A stretch of DNA of 64,000 nucleotides. It comes from Heterotrichella gracilis. Lineage: Eukaryota > Sar > Xanthophyceae > Tribonematales > Xanthonemataceae. The DNA lies in NCBI GenBank assembly GCA_032358255.1, contig JAULBX010028935.1, forward strand, positions 62,001 to 126,000, read 5' to 3'. Of this stretch, positions 1 to 11,910 are shown piece after piece. The position numbers and the translations under genes are program-made. Under the pieces are notes generated by a model, which saw only the letters and a list, made by a program, of their open reading frames with translations, was not told the origin of the DNA and made no database searches. How positions within the stretch are numbered: the first letter of the stretch is position 1; every line of letters starts with the position of its first letter.

Positions 1-880
1 CTGTCTTTTACTATTGATACCTCACTGAGGCTGGCGCCAGAGTGGCCCCTGTCACGCATGATGCTCTGGAGCTGGGACAAGCTGCCGCTGCTATGAGAGG
101 GCCCCAGGGCATGCATGAGCTGAAATTCAATTCAATTGAGCTTGCATCGTGCAATGGCAACCTATACTGTAGTGACTATGTGCTACCAACGCATTGCCAC
201 TGTGATGCGGGGCCAGCTGACTGACAAATGCCCTATCAAAGGGGTAACCTCTGAATGCATAAACAGAATGTCATTGAATTCTGTTTATGCATTCAGATGA
301 GTATGAGTTATCAGTAATCATTGATTTGCCTTGCAGTGCCAGACTGAGTGCTGCGTCATGTGTCATGAAATCAGGCAGGCACATATCATCCCCCTTGAAG
401 CCAAGCTGCTTTCAAAGGCAAATTGCTGGCCATGTAGGTTCTAGGTCCCCAACAATCACTAAAGACAGCGCCTCCCTTGCCAGGATGTGCCTGCAGGGAA
501 TGGGGACTGGACTCAACACAAGCCATGGACTACTGTTGCGGTGTGTGAAAGGTTTTCCTGTGAGAATCCTAGCCATTCCATTCCCATTCATATGAGGGAA
601 GTTGCACTTGTGCACAAACATGCATGCCATTGAACATGTTCAATGCATTGAGGGCCCTGCGGCATGCTGCGAGGAGCGCTTGAATGGCTTGGGTACATGC
701 CATTCTGCGACCAAAAGCAAATGGCGCGACTCAAACCATCGATTTGGGTATCAAGTGTTGCTGCCAAGTGAACACTCAGTGAAGGTCAAGATATGGATGT
801 ATCACCCACAGATGGCAAGGCAGATGCCAAAGGATGGCTTTCTTACCATAGTGATGGCGCACAGGGAAGATGCGTCTAGT
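1..880. other. Non-coding stretch, no gene recognised
   Basis: No reading frame here has a recognisable domain, splice structure or conserved relative elsewhere in the window. The only clear structure is the short perfect inverted repeat at 251-296, listed separately. The repeat array begins near 880. Confidence 0.5.
251..296. repeat. Perfect 19-bp inverted repeat (hairpin)
   Basis: Arms at 251-269 and 278-296 are exact reverse complements (ctgaatgcataaacagaat) around an 8-base loop. It could be the end of a small fold-back transposon, a transcription-related hairpin, or a chance product of local inverted duplication. Confidence 0.85.
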
Positions 881-3800
881 GATTCCTTCCTTCCAGCCGA
901 AGTCTTCCGCCAGCACCTTGCGCACACAGGCAAAAATGCAATTGACTGACAGAACAAAGCAGACAGACAGAACAAAGCAGACTTTATAGACAAGCTTTCT
1001 ACATTTTATAAACTAACTAATTAGATGCATTCAGACTCTTCTTGTGCACGGAGCTGCTCAACCCTAAACCCTTACACATTGCATGCACCTGCCCATGTAC
1101 TCCTGCCCCGTTGATGGCTGCTCCTATCTCGGTGCCCTGGCTTTCCTGCCCTCAACCTGACCCCAACCGTGGGGACAACCAACCCATGTGATATTTGTGG
1201 TGCTGTCAACATGATGAGACTGCACCACAGATGTCACATATTGTTGGTTGCCCTCACAGCAACGTCAGGATTGAGGGCATGGAAGCGGCTTGGACAGAAA
1301 CGGGAGCAGCCAGCCCTAGATCAGCAGGAACCAAAATTGAGGGTTTGCCTCACAGCTTGAAGTTGAGGGTTAATAGCAGGGAACCCTTGGGCACAGGGAT
1401 GGGGGCCATATGTCAGCCAGGCACGCAGTACAGCTCCATGCTCTTGTAGCACTCGCGCAAACGCGCACCATGCTAGCATGATTCCACCCCTGTTCAAGGC
1501 TTGACAGCAGCAATCCAATTTTGCTGGGCAACCTTGAACAGGATGATGGCAAGGGCAATAAGATAACATCATGCCCTATTATTACCTTACTACCCCTGGC
1601 TGCACATGGAGCACCTGAGGGCCTGGACGTGCAGCAAGCATGCAAACGCCATCACCCTCTTCCAGGTCTGACAAGGCCATGTGATGGGGATCAGTTCCGC
1701 GGGTGCAACTGCTCATGCGCCATCGCCACGTCACAGTGCGCACAGACCAATACCACATGGGTGCCTGGCAAAACCTGTGGGAGCTGCAGCAAATTGGCAA
1801 TGTTCTTCAGGCTGTGCAAAGTATTTGGCAAATTTCTCAGCCTCTGTGAGTGTAGGGACGACCCTCATGCCTGCTGGTGGTGGGTTGGCGGGCGCAGCTA
1901 GTGCCACCTCACACGCTGACAGTGCAACAGCTGTGTGCCTCAAGTTGGCCTGTTCATGCTGGATGTGCTCCTCTCCTCAAGATGGCACCCCCCTTGTCAG
2001 GGGAGTACTTCCAACACAACCAAACAACCGGGAGGCAGAAGGGTGCCGCACTGTCGGCGCATGAGGTATCGACAGCTGCGCCCGTCAGCGCACCATCAGG
2101 AGGCATCAGGGAAGGCACTTAAAAGAGGCTGATGAAGCTTGGTGTAAAGGGGAAGGGGAGAGAGGGAGTTGGATGTGATACTATGGTTGCATTTTGGTGA
2201 GAGAGGGGGTGGTGCGTGGATCTTGGGGCTCTATCTGTGGAGTCGTGCCCTGCAAGGTCAAGAAACCACTTAGTGGAGAGATGAGCGGTGCCTGCGGGCG
2301 TGATGTTGAGGAAGAATGAAGGACAATTTGACCCACATGTCCCATTCCATGCAGTGCATGCCATACTACGCCAACCAATAACACTCCGCAAATTGCATGA
2401 CAAACCTAGTTGTAATCTGAGCGAGCAGCCAGACAACACTCCCTGTGCTAGTTGCTAGCTTTAATCTTCAGCTCATTATAAAAAACCTGCTGCTAGGAGA
2501 TCCTGCCAGGTGGTACGTCGGCAGGTTATACATTTTAGTCATTGATACCGGATCACAATTGTAATCCAGTACGGCCAGGTGCTGGATATAGAGGAAAACA
2601 AATAGGTATCATTATAATAAATGGGGAAATATAATGGCGTCCCCCCATGTCCCATGCAGAACTATCATTTGCAGAAATGAAGCAGGTGGTTGGACCTAAC
2701 TGGACTTCCCCTCCATGCAAAACGCCCGTGAGTGCTGCAGCTGTCATTCCAAGAGGATGATGATGCCAGCCTTGCCGCCAGGTGCTGCCAGCTTGCGCAC
2801 AAAAACCACCACCTGCATAAAATTTCAAATTCTTTATTATAATGCATTACATATTCATTTACTTATTTCACCACCTGCAAAACGTGCAGTTGCTGTCTGG
2901 AGATCACACAGTGCAGACTCGCCTGGTGCAGGATCAAAACACGTGATTCAGCACAAGGTGATACTCAACAAAGCACCATGCTTGCCAAAGCCCCTTCAAT
3001 ATGCACCAGGCTACAAGCTCGAGTCGTATCTCCTGCCAACTATATTCCTTTTGCATAACACTCAGTCAACTTGATCAGACCAACAACCAAAAAACCGCTG
3101 TTGAAACTGAAGACGCCCACCAGCCCTAATGGTGACTGCCAATGCCCTACACATCACATGAGGGAACCTCACCTTGAACTGCGCCAAGCTTGGCTGCATG
3201 CACGCTGCCAGAGGCAAGGGCAATGCCTAGCTGCCATCTCCCTCAGCACCTGCTGCAGCAACAGTGCGCCAGAGGAGTGCACGCACGGCCATGCGGTTTT
3301 GCACTCTGGGGCGAAGTCGTCGTCAATGTAGCCGCTTGCTAGGAGCATCAGGCCACAGAGAGTTGCCAACTCACTGACTGTGACATGATGCTCCTTACAG
3401 CGGTGTACAACGACAATGACCTCAAGCCTAAGAGCAAAAGCCGCGGTGGCACCACGCTGTCAGGGGGTAGATGTGCGGTGCATACGCCACCGGGCCTGAT
3501 GTCAAATTTATTGCTGCATTTTGTCCCAGTCTGGTCGGGTCCCAGCAGACCCATCTGGGTCAAAGTACAGCAACTGGGTTGATAACAGACCGGTGGCCCA
3601 TGCAAAGTTCATCTACTCCTGCACCTGTGCACATCTTAAACAGGCCTGTGGAATAAACATTTTATGTTGATTTACTTGAGACCAGCAGATAGCACAGCAA
3701 CCCCAGGACGCTTGCAATGCCAAAGAGTACTTTTATCACATAAAACCCCTATTTTGGGGTTTATGGCTGCACATGGCTCCACATGGCTCTGTTTCATTCA

Positions 3801-5240
3801 ACGCAGTTCCTACCCGTTGCATGCTCAAGGCCAAACTGGCGCAAGGCGTAGCAGGCAGAGGTGGTTGCGCTCAGAAGGGATAAAAACACTCATTGTTGAA
3901 CAGTGCAGGAAACACTGGTATCTGTGCAAGGCCATGCATGCATGCATGCTGATCAGCACAACCACACTGCTTCAGCTCAACAGGCAAACCTTGCCATGGC
4001 AGGGCACAGGGGTCATAATAGCAATGGCAGGGGATACACGTGGCTTCTTGCAGGTGCCTCACCTTGCAGGGATGGCTGGCTAAGTGCCTGCTGAGTGTGC
4101 CTGACATCGCGCTGCGACACCTCCATGTGTATGTAGAGCTGCAGCGCTACCTGCTGCCAGCCTCCGTCTGTGAGCAGTGCAAAGCCAATGAAGGAAATCT
4201 GTGGGAAAACTCAAGAAAAGTCCAATGAGGACATCAGAGGTCATCTTCTCGGGTTTGCACAGATGATCTCCAGTGACTTTGCACTGCCCACTGATGGAGC
4301 GGGCATGGTGTAGGCAATGGTGATCATGCCAATCCCCCCCAAATGGAATTTAAATGGATCAATTGATTGCTGTGTCCTTATTTGGCTGCAGCAGTCTCAG
4401 CAGATGCACGTCCTTGCTGAACACCATGCACATGCCCCTGCCCCTGCCATCAGGGTGCATGCTGATGACAGGGTCATCGATATGGTGCCCAGCGACAACA
4501 TGCACCGTCTACTGCATCGTGCGCAGGGCATGGGCAAGTTGGGCCAAGAACGCTTTCCTTCAGCCCACCTTCACGCCCTTGGCCAATGATAAAGGTGGCC
4601 TAGGCTGCAAAGAAAGGGCAAAGAATAACGTTCTTGGCTCAATTTGCCCATGCCCTGCGCTGGCAAGCATGATTTGCATATATTTTGCAGTTTATGAACC
4701 CCGCCAGCACTGTTGCCTTCCCTTTAGCACCCTTTAGACCCTAGGGCCCTAGGGACCAAAACATGTGGAAAAGGTCAAGAGCATGTGCGGCATTTCATTT
4801 ATTCCAGGAGCCTCTGGATAATAACGGTGGCCAAGGCTGTAAAGGTAGGGAGAAGGATATATCATGATAGATCTCGTGATAGATCGTGATACATCGTGAT
4901 AAATCCAACCTGCCAATCCTTCGCAACCTTGGCCACTGTTAGTGTTGAGGTGCCCTTAAATAACTGAAATGCAGCACATGCTCTTGTGCAATACTACGTC
5001 AGCGCAAGAAGCAGAACCTTGCCATGAGGGGGGCACAGGTGGCAAGACAGCAATGTCAGGGGAGCAATACACCATGCAGCATGGTCCATTCTTTCTGCCT
5101 TTCAAACAAATTGTGCCTCCATGGCAAGATCCCAGCGGCTACAGCGCCTTCTCTGTGTGCACCCTTGTCACACATTGAGTGAGCTTACGAGCGCACCTGG
5201 TCATTAGCTGTCAGAATGGCCCCCAGGAGAGCCACCTTTG
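880..5240 (-). repeat. Degenerate tandem repeat, copy 1 (~4.4 kb)
   Basis: This segment is colinear with 5260-9180 over many blocks. Examples are 950-1350 with 5290-5670, 2270-2560 with 5860-6170, 2640-3470 with 6480-7600, 3480-3600 with 7628-7740, 3960-4200 with 8150-8420, and 4370-4590 with 8640-8870. Parts also match the third copy. On the minus strand several blocks look like decayed exons (near 3360-3470, 'SLYTAVRSIMSQSVSWQ'). The family was not recognised. This copy is the most diverged of the three and has lost most of the fold-back arms seen in the others. It could be the remains of a multi-exon host gene or of a transposon; I cannot decide. Confidence 0.7.
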
Positions 5241-6506
5241 CAAAGCTCTGCATCTTGTGGTTGCTTCCATCCAGTCGCTGGATCGGACCAAAGTCTTCTG
5301 CCAGCACCCTGCGCACACAGACATAAGATGTGGGTCAGATCAAAGCAGACCAGGCAAGCTTTAAATCATGCATTTCAGACGCATGAAATAGGTAAACCAA
5401 CCCTGAGCCCTTCCAGAATGCACGCACCTGCCCAGGTGCTGCTGCCCCGTTGATGGCTGCTCCTAGCTCTTTGCGCAGGCTGCCCTGCCCTCAACCCTGA
5501 CCTCAACCGCAAGCCCACACACCACACTGAAATAATTGTGGTGCTGCCAACAGGTTGGGAATGCAGCACAAATACCACAGAGTGTCATTTGGCCTTGCAG
5601 ATGGGGCCAGGGTTGAGGGTAGAAAAGCCTGGGCACAGAAATGGGAGCAGCCCTTCCCCTAGCTCAGCAGATACACAGTCCAGCTCCACAACATTGAAAC
5701 AGCTTCAAGAACGTAAAGCTGTGCTGCGTGCCGGCTGAACTAAGGGGGGGGTTGCTGCCAATTCTGTGCTGCAGCCATGAAGGCGGTCGGCCAGCAGATT
5801 GCCTTGTCCAAACTTGAGCAGCCTCCAGGTTATAGCATGCTGCACTCGCATGTCCTCAGTGAGGAGGGATAGCGATGCCTGCGAGACATTGGGCTTTAAG
5901 GATGATGAAGGATAAATGTCTCAAACATGTTCCATTTCAGTCCATTTCATATGCAGTGCATACCATGCTATGCCATGCCAAGCAGCGGCAAGCTCCAACG
6001 GCACACCTGTTTGCCATCTGTCATGCCGTCTGCGTGCAAGCAGTCAGATTAAACTCATTGTGCTTGGTGCAGCATCTAATTATCAGCTCAAGAAAGTCCA
6101 GTCCTTGCTGATGAGAGATCCTGCCAGGTGGTACATCTCCAGACTGCTCATCTTAGTCATCATGCTGTTGTTATCCAGCATAAAGAATAAGATGTGTAGC
6201 CTAAAAAATGTACCATCGTGACAGAATCTCTCAGCGGCAAGGATTGGACCTTATTGAAATGGACATCATGTGCTGCAACGAACCTATGATGTAGCATAAT
6301 TCAGCTTTCATTGTAATCCAGCACATTCTGTTCAACCTGTTCAAGCAATCATGCTACAGCCACGCACCATATGACCCAGCCCAGTGGGTTAGCCACACAG
6401 CACGTGCATGGCAGCTTAAATGCATCCATATGGCACCCTTGCGCATGGTCACCCAAGCCAACCCAAGCTTCACCCCACCTCATCCTCAGCCCACACAATG
6501 CAGGGG

Positions 6507-6645
6507 GATTCCAGGTATCGTTCAACCACATGCATCACTTCCACAAAGGGCGTTGTGCATGGCGGCCTTTCGTCAAAATGGCATTTTGCCAGGCAGAACG
6601 ACCCTTCGTTGAAGTCAAACATGTGGTTGAACAACACCTGGAATT
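6507..6645. repeat. Fold-back repeat, ~48-base imperfect arms
   Basis: Left arm 6507-6554 and right arm 6598-6645 are imperfect reverse complements, both containing ttcaaccacatg. As a result both strands read similar peptides ('FNHMHHFHKG' on plus, 'FNHMFDFNEG' on minus). It lies within array copy 2. Confidence 0.7.
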
Positions 6646-7627
6646 TGCCGCCATGCAAAACTCCCTCTAGTACTGCAGCTGCCATAATGGTTGAAAGGGG
6701 ATGGCAACGCCAGCCTCATATCCAAGCCTCGCCAGCTTGAGCACCAGATCCACCACCTGCATCAGATGAGTTTATATAGTTATAATATATCTTATTAACT
6801 TAAATAAACAAGAAGTGTAACTAATACATAGGCAACTTTTAGTTACATATTTATATTATATATATAATTTATCTAACTCCCCACCCTGCAAAACGTATGA
6901 CCGGCAGCAAACTGCCTGAAGATCGCACTTCCTGAAGATCCCACAGTGCGGCGCCGGCCGATGCAGGATCAAGCCACGTGGTTCAACAAAGGGGGACACA
7001 TCACAAACAACCAGTTTTCCATGCAGCACCAAGCTACATGAACGAGTGGTATGTACTGCCAAGTTATAGATATTTCCTACCCTTGATAAATACTCAGTCG
7101 ACTTGATCAAACAGCACGCCAAAAACAATTATTGACACTGGAAACCGCCACAGCCTTGATACGGTGACTGCAAATGCCATCCCACGTCTGAAAGAAGGAA
7201 GAATAAAAGAACAAAACGCCCCCACACACAGCGGCAAACCGCAGGCCAGCAATGGTGAAAAACAGACAAGCCAGGCAGCAACCAGCATTTGACAGGAAGT
7301 CTCACCTCAACCTGTGCCAAGCTTGGTCCAAAAGGCTGCATGTATTGCCAGAGGCAAGGGCAATGCCTTAGCTGCCATCTCCATCTGATTCAGCATGTGT
7401 TCCAGCAACAGCGCGCCGGAGGGAGACCTGTACGTCCATGTCCACGCGGCTTTGCTCTGTGGCGGGATGTCGTTGTTGTTGAAGCCGCTGCTGGGAGCAT
7501 CATGCCACATTCGGTTGGCAACTGTCCGTGACATGATGCTCTTCACAGCAGTATACAACGACACCGACATCACGCTTGAGAGCCCAGCCACGATGTCACC
7601 ACGCTGCCCGGGGGGAAGATGAGCTGT

Positions 7628-7768
7628 GCATACGCAATGGCCTCATGTCAAGGTGAATGCTGACGTGTGTCCCAGTTGGGTCGGGTCCAGCATGCTGTTT
7701 AGTTGTTCTGCAGACCCAACTGAGCTACAAAGCAGCAATCACCTTGACATGAGGCCAATTGCGTATGC
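7628..7768. repeat. Fold-back repeat, ~35-base arms
   Basis: Left arm 7628-7662 and right arm 7733-7768 are nearly perfect reverse complements (core cctcatgtcaaggtga) with a loop of about 70 bases. The equivalent blocks in copies 1 (3480-3605) and 3 (10640-10790) keep a weaker version. Confidence 0.85.
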
Positions 7769-8144
7769 GCTACTCATCCACTCCGGCAGCAGTGCACGTT
7801 TTGTGACCAGCAGCAGCAAGCAACGCTAGGATGCTTGCAATTTCTTCGAGTGCTTTTGAGACATCAGTTCAACCCCTGTTTAAGGCTTACAATTATGGCT
7901 CTGTCCAACTCAATGCAGTGTCTACTGGCTGCATGTCCAAGACCCAATTGGCGCACTGCCTGGCAAGCAAGCAGAGATGGCAGCGCGAAATTGTCCACGT
8001 AAAAAATAATAATAATAAAATAAACCAAAATAAAACAAAAGTAAAAAAACATCAGACTGTCGACAGCGCAGGACCCATGGTCTGTATGCAAAGCTATCAG
8101 TGCAGGTAAACTGTCAAGCATGCGCATACTACATTAGCTCAAGA

Positions 8145-8270
8145 AGCAGAACCTTGCCATGGCAGGGGACAGGAGTCAAACAGCAATGTCATGGAAGCAA
8201 AAGACCATGGTAGATTGTTCCACTGACATTGCGGTTGCCCCTTGTGCCCTGCCATGGCAAGGTTCTGCCC
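8145..8270. repeat. Fold-back repeat, ~50-base arms
   Basis: The left arm starts with gcagaaccttgccatggcag and the right arm ends with its reverse complement near 8268; both contain a cagcaatgtca-like stretch. Total length is about 125 bases. The same structure recurs at 11183-11307, and single-arm relatives occur near 3985 and 4998. It has the shape of a miniature inverted-repeat element. Confidence 0.85.
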
Positions 8271-8665
8271 TTTGCAGGTGCCTCACCTTGCGGGTTTGTG
8301 GCTGGCCAGGCGCCTGCTGACTGCGATTTGCATCGCGCTGCAACTCCGGCGTGTGTACGTGAAGCGGCCACGCTGCCTGCTGTTGAGCCTCCATCTGTGA
8401 GCAGTGCAAAGTCACCTTCTTCAGGTATGGTGTGGACCAATAGTGCTCTTAGTGCGGGAAGTGACATGACTGGTTGGCCATCATCTGCCACACTACAAAC
8501 AGTGTTGGTGTCAAGCCTTGGCTCTTGGACTCGGATGAGGCATACACAGGCAATGCCATGCTAACCTGGCTTCAACTGAAATGCACATAGTTACTTATTC
8601 ACGGTGCCCTTGCCCCCCTCCCCTGACTACTGCTGAACGTTCTTTTCTTCTCGCTGCAGCAGACC

Positions 8666-8840
8666 CAGCAGGTGCATGCCCTGGCTGAACACCATGTACA
8701 CGCCCCTGCCATCAGGCTGCAGGCCATATGCCACATGCATGCATGCACCCATGCTGATAGCAGCCATACATGGGGCAAACAGCACGGCATCCTGATGGCA
8801 GGGGCACGCACACGTGTCCAGCCAGGATATGCACCTGCTG
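8666..8840. repeat. Fold-back repeat, ~55-base arms
   Basis: The left arm begins cagcaggtgcatgccctggc and the right arm, read on the other strand, begins cagcaggtgcatatcctggc. Both include cccctgccatcagg. The counterpart in copy 3 is 11725-11910, and a decayed one is in copy 1 near 4398-4560. Confidence 0.8.
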
Positions 8841-9685
8841 AGTGGCTGCATGCAGATGCCATGGCAGGAAAACAGTCATGCCCAGGCCACCCTCCCGAAT
8901 AATAACCTCCCCTTCAGGGGGGCATCCCGCTCGCAGCAGGTCCTGGCACATGATGATCCCAGCAGTGTACAGCGCCTTCCCTCTGGGATCTGTGTCAGCA
9001 TCTTTGTGAGCCTGGAGGGCACATTGTCATCAGCTGCCAGATTGGGGCCCAGGAGAGCCACTCTAACAGCTGATGGCCAGGCGCGCTACATGTTCACAAA
9101 GATGTTGACGGATTGCAAAGAGAAGGCCTGCCCTGGAAGCCACTGTCAGAGTATCCCCCAGAACGCTGGTAAAGTTAAGCGAGAGGAACAAACCAGATGA
9201 GTTGTTGCAGCCTGCACCAGAGAACGGTGGTGTCAGTCAGGGCGCAGGTTCATGCATGAAGCCACGCAACAGGGACAGGGGCAGAGCTAGGCATGTCGCA
9301 CACCGTACACACCGCCTGGGCGAGCATTGGCCACTCATGATAACAGTGCAGACATGGTCCCATTCACTTGGCCTAGCAGTGGATGCACACTCCCCCAAAG
9401 AGGCCACAATCTTCCCCTTGCCACAGACCGCTGGCAGGGTCTCACCGGTGACTATCCCAAAACAAACTTTGTAGTTGTCCTCACTGAGTTAGATGCAATC
9501 GGCCCCTCTCACAACAGAAGCAGCTGGTTGCATCCAACCTGATGGGTGCAACCACGTAGATGGTCCTGAGAGGGTCATCTGCAAGGCCCTGCTGGTAGCA
9601 GCGGCTGAATAGCATGGTATGGGTTCCTCTGTTGTTCTGGGAATGGGGTACAACAGCTCCAGCAGGTATGCCCATCCATTTTGGG

Positions 9686-9783
9686 TTGTGCTGGTTTAGT
9701 GTCATCTCCACATCATCAACAGTGTGCACAGTAGGGATTCATCACACTCTGGACAATGTGGAGATGACTCTCAAACTGCACAA
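9686..9783. repeat. Fold-back repeat, ~32-base imperfect arms
   Basis: Arms 9686-9717 and 9752-9783 are imperfect reverse complements sharing gtcatctccacat. It lies in the block shared by array copies 2 and 3. Confidence 0.7.
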
Positions 9784-10140
9784 ATCCGCCGGCATACCTG
9801 CTGAAGTCACCACTGTGGCAGGGCCCCATTTTCTGCAAATTATTACATTTAGTTGGATCCAAGGGTGAAATTAGGCAGGAGAGTGCATGCGTATATTTTG
9901 TTTAAAAATTACATATTCTTGTGGCTGCCCTGCATCTTGCTAGCAGTGGCACTGATTGAGCCACAATCTCAGCATACGTGGAATAATTCATGCAGCTTTT
10001 TGAACTGGTGCAACCTGCAAGTGGTCACCATTCTGAGAGGCATTTGGCGACAGTGGCGGTAGGGTCCAGATATTGTTCAGCCGCATGCTAGAATAGGGCT
10101 GTGTGCATGGCGGAATGCGGTAGCAATAAATAGCATGCTC

Positions 10141-10274
10141 AAGCTGGCAGCACTTGGAGGTGAGGCTGGCGTCAGCCACCCATCAAAGTGCGGCCGCGGC
10201 ACTGCAGCTGTAGTGCTGTGGCTGCCATTTGTAGGGTGGCTGACGCCAGCCTCACCTCCAAGTGCTGCTAGCTT
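10141..10274. repeat. Near-perfect 41-bp inverted repeat
   Basis: Arms 10141-10181 and 10234-10274 match at 40 of 41 positions (core ttggaggtgaggctggcgtc) around a 52-base loop. In copies 1 and 2 the corresponding block has only the single-arm sequence, so the second arm arose in copy 3 or was lost elsewhere. Confidence 0.92.
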
Positions 10275-11182
10275 GACCACACAATCCACCACCTGAATCA
10301 AACCCTAAACCCTTGATGTCATATACCATAATGGTGACTTCAAATGCCATGCCACGAATGCTCAACTTCACCTACGACCAACTTGACCGCATGCACGCAG
10401 CCATCTCCCTCAGCACATGTTGCAGCAAAACCGCGCCAGAGAGGAACTCGCATGTCCCTGTGCACACGGCTTTGCTCTCTGGCGTGATGTCGTCGTCATT
10501 GGAGCGGCTGCTAGGAGCATCATGCCACATTCGGTTGGCAACTGTCCGTGACATGATGCTCTTCACAGCCGCCTTCAAAGACAATGACATCACGCTTGAG
10601 AGCACAGCCGCGGTGGCATTATGCTGCCGGGGTAGATGAGCAGTGCATACGCCCTTGGCCATGTGTCAAAGTGAATGCTGCTGTGCAATTGGGTTGCGTC
10701 CAACAGGCTGTTTAGTTATTGCGCAGACCCAACTGGGTTGCAGTGCAGCAATCACTCTTGACTTCAGGCCGGTGGCCTATGCAATGCTCATCCACTCCGG
10801 CACCGGAGCACATTGTGACCAGAAAGCAACGCCGAGACGCTGTTTCAATGGATACTTTTGAGACATCACTTCAACCCCTGTTTAGCACTTGCGGCTATGG
10901 CTCTGTCCAGCTCAATGCATTTTCTACCCTGCTGCATGTTCAAGGCCCAACTGGCGCACTGCCTGGCAGGCAGGCAGGCAGAGATGGCAGATCTAGGAAT
11001 AAAAAACAAAATGTATTTAAAGTAGCTTAAATTAATGACAATATATTTAACTATTTAAACTGTCTACAGCGCAGGAGCCATGGCTTGTATGCTATGCCAT
11101 CAGTGCAGGTATCACTGATACTTATCTTAATCTTAAAGCAGCTTAAGCTATGAGGCATAAGCACACTGCATCAGCTTAAGAA

Positions 11183-11307
11183 GGGGAACCTTGCCATGGC
11201 AGGATGCAAGAGCCAAACAGTAATGTCATGGGAGCAATATACCATGATATATAGCTCCCCTGGCATTGCTGTTGACCCCTGTGCCCTGCCATGGCAAGGT
11301 TCTGCTT
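11183..11307. repeat. Fold-back repeat, copy of the 8145-8270 element
   Basis: Arms begin gaaccttgccatggcagg and end with its reverse complement; the inner part includes agtaatgtcatggg on the left and its partner on the right. It sits at the equivalent position in array copy 3. Confidence 0.82.
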
Positions 11308-11724
11308 TTTGCAAGTGCCTCACCTCGTAGTTATGTGGCTGGGCAGGCGCCTGCTAAGTGGGCCTTGCACCGCGCTGCAACACCTGAATGTGGAAGTGAA
11401 GCGGCCGCGCTGCCTGCCCTTGAGCCCCCATCTGTGAGCAGTGCAAAGTTATTGGAGGTCATCTTCTGCATTGGCGTGGGCAACAGTGCTCTTGTGCAGT
11501 GAGTATAAGCGGCATGACAGGTTGGCCATCATCTGCCAACCTGCAAACAGGGACAGTGTTAAGCCTTGGCTCTTGGACTGGTCTGAGGCATGATCAGGCA
11601 ATGCCATGCTAACCTGGCTTCGAACTGAAATGCACATATTAACTTATTCACAGTGCTCTTGCCTCCCCGCCCCTGACTGCAGCGCCCATTTCTTCTGAGC
11701 TGCCGCAGACGCATGTGCACCCCT

Positions 11725-11910
11725 GCGGGTGCATGTCCTCGCTGGACACCATGTGCATGTCCCTGCCATCAGGGTGCATGCCGTATGCCACACGCAGGCC
11801 TGCACGCATGCCATCATGGCTCATGGCAGAGCCATGCATGTGGTCTACGGGATGCACCCTGATGGCAGGGAAAATGTACATGGTGTCCAGTGAGGACCTG
11901 GACCTGCTGC
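11725..11910. repeat. Fold-back repeat, copy of the 8666-8840 element
   Basis: The left arm begins near 11725 and the right arm ends near 11910. Both include ccctgccatcagggtgcat in opposite orientation, so each strand encodes a similar short peptide ('MHPDGR'). Confidence 0.8.

Larger units (their letters stand above)
5260..9870 (-). repeat. Degenerate tandem repeat, copy 2
   Basis: Second unit of the left-hand array. It begins with the same block as copy 1 (5260-5320 matches 880-940) and runs through the same order of blocks. It then adds a 9200-9870 block shared only with copy 3. Minus-strand peptide strings are shared with copy 3, such as 'SIMSRTVANRMWHDAPSS' (near 7500-7550) and 'YTAGIIMCQDL' (near 8940-8980). 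The first carries plausible neighbouring splice sites, which suggests decayed exons. Several blocks fold back on themselves (see hairpins). No intact gene could be assembled and no function is claimed. Confidence 0.7.
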
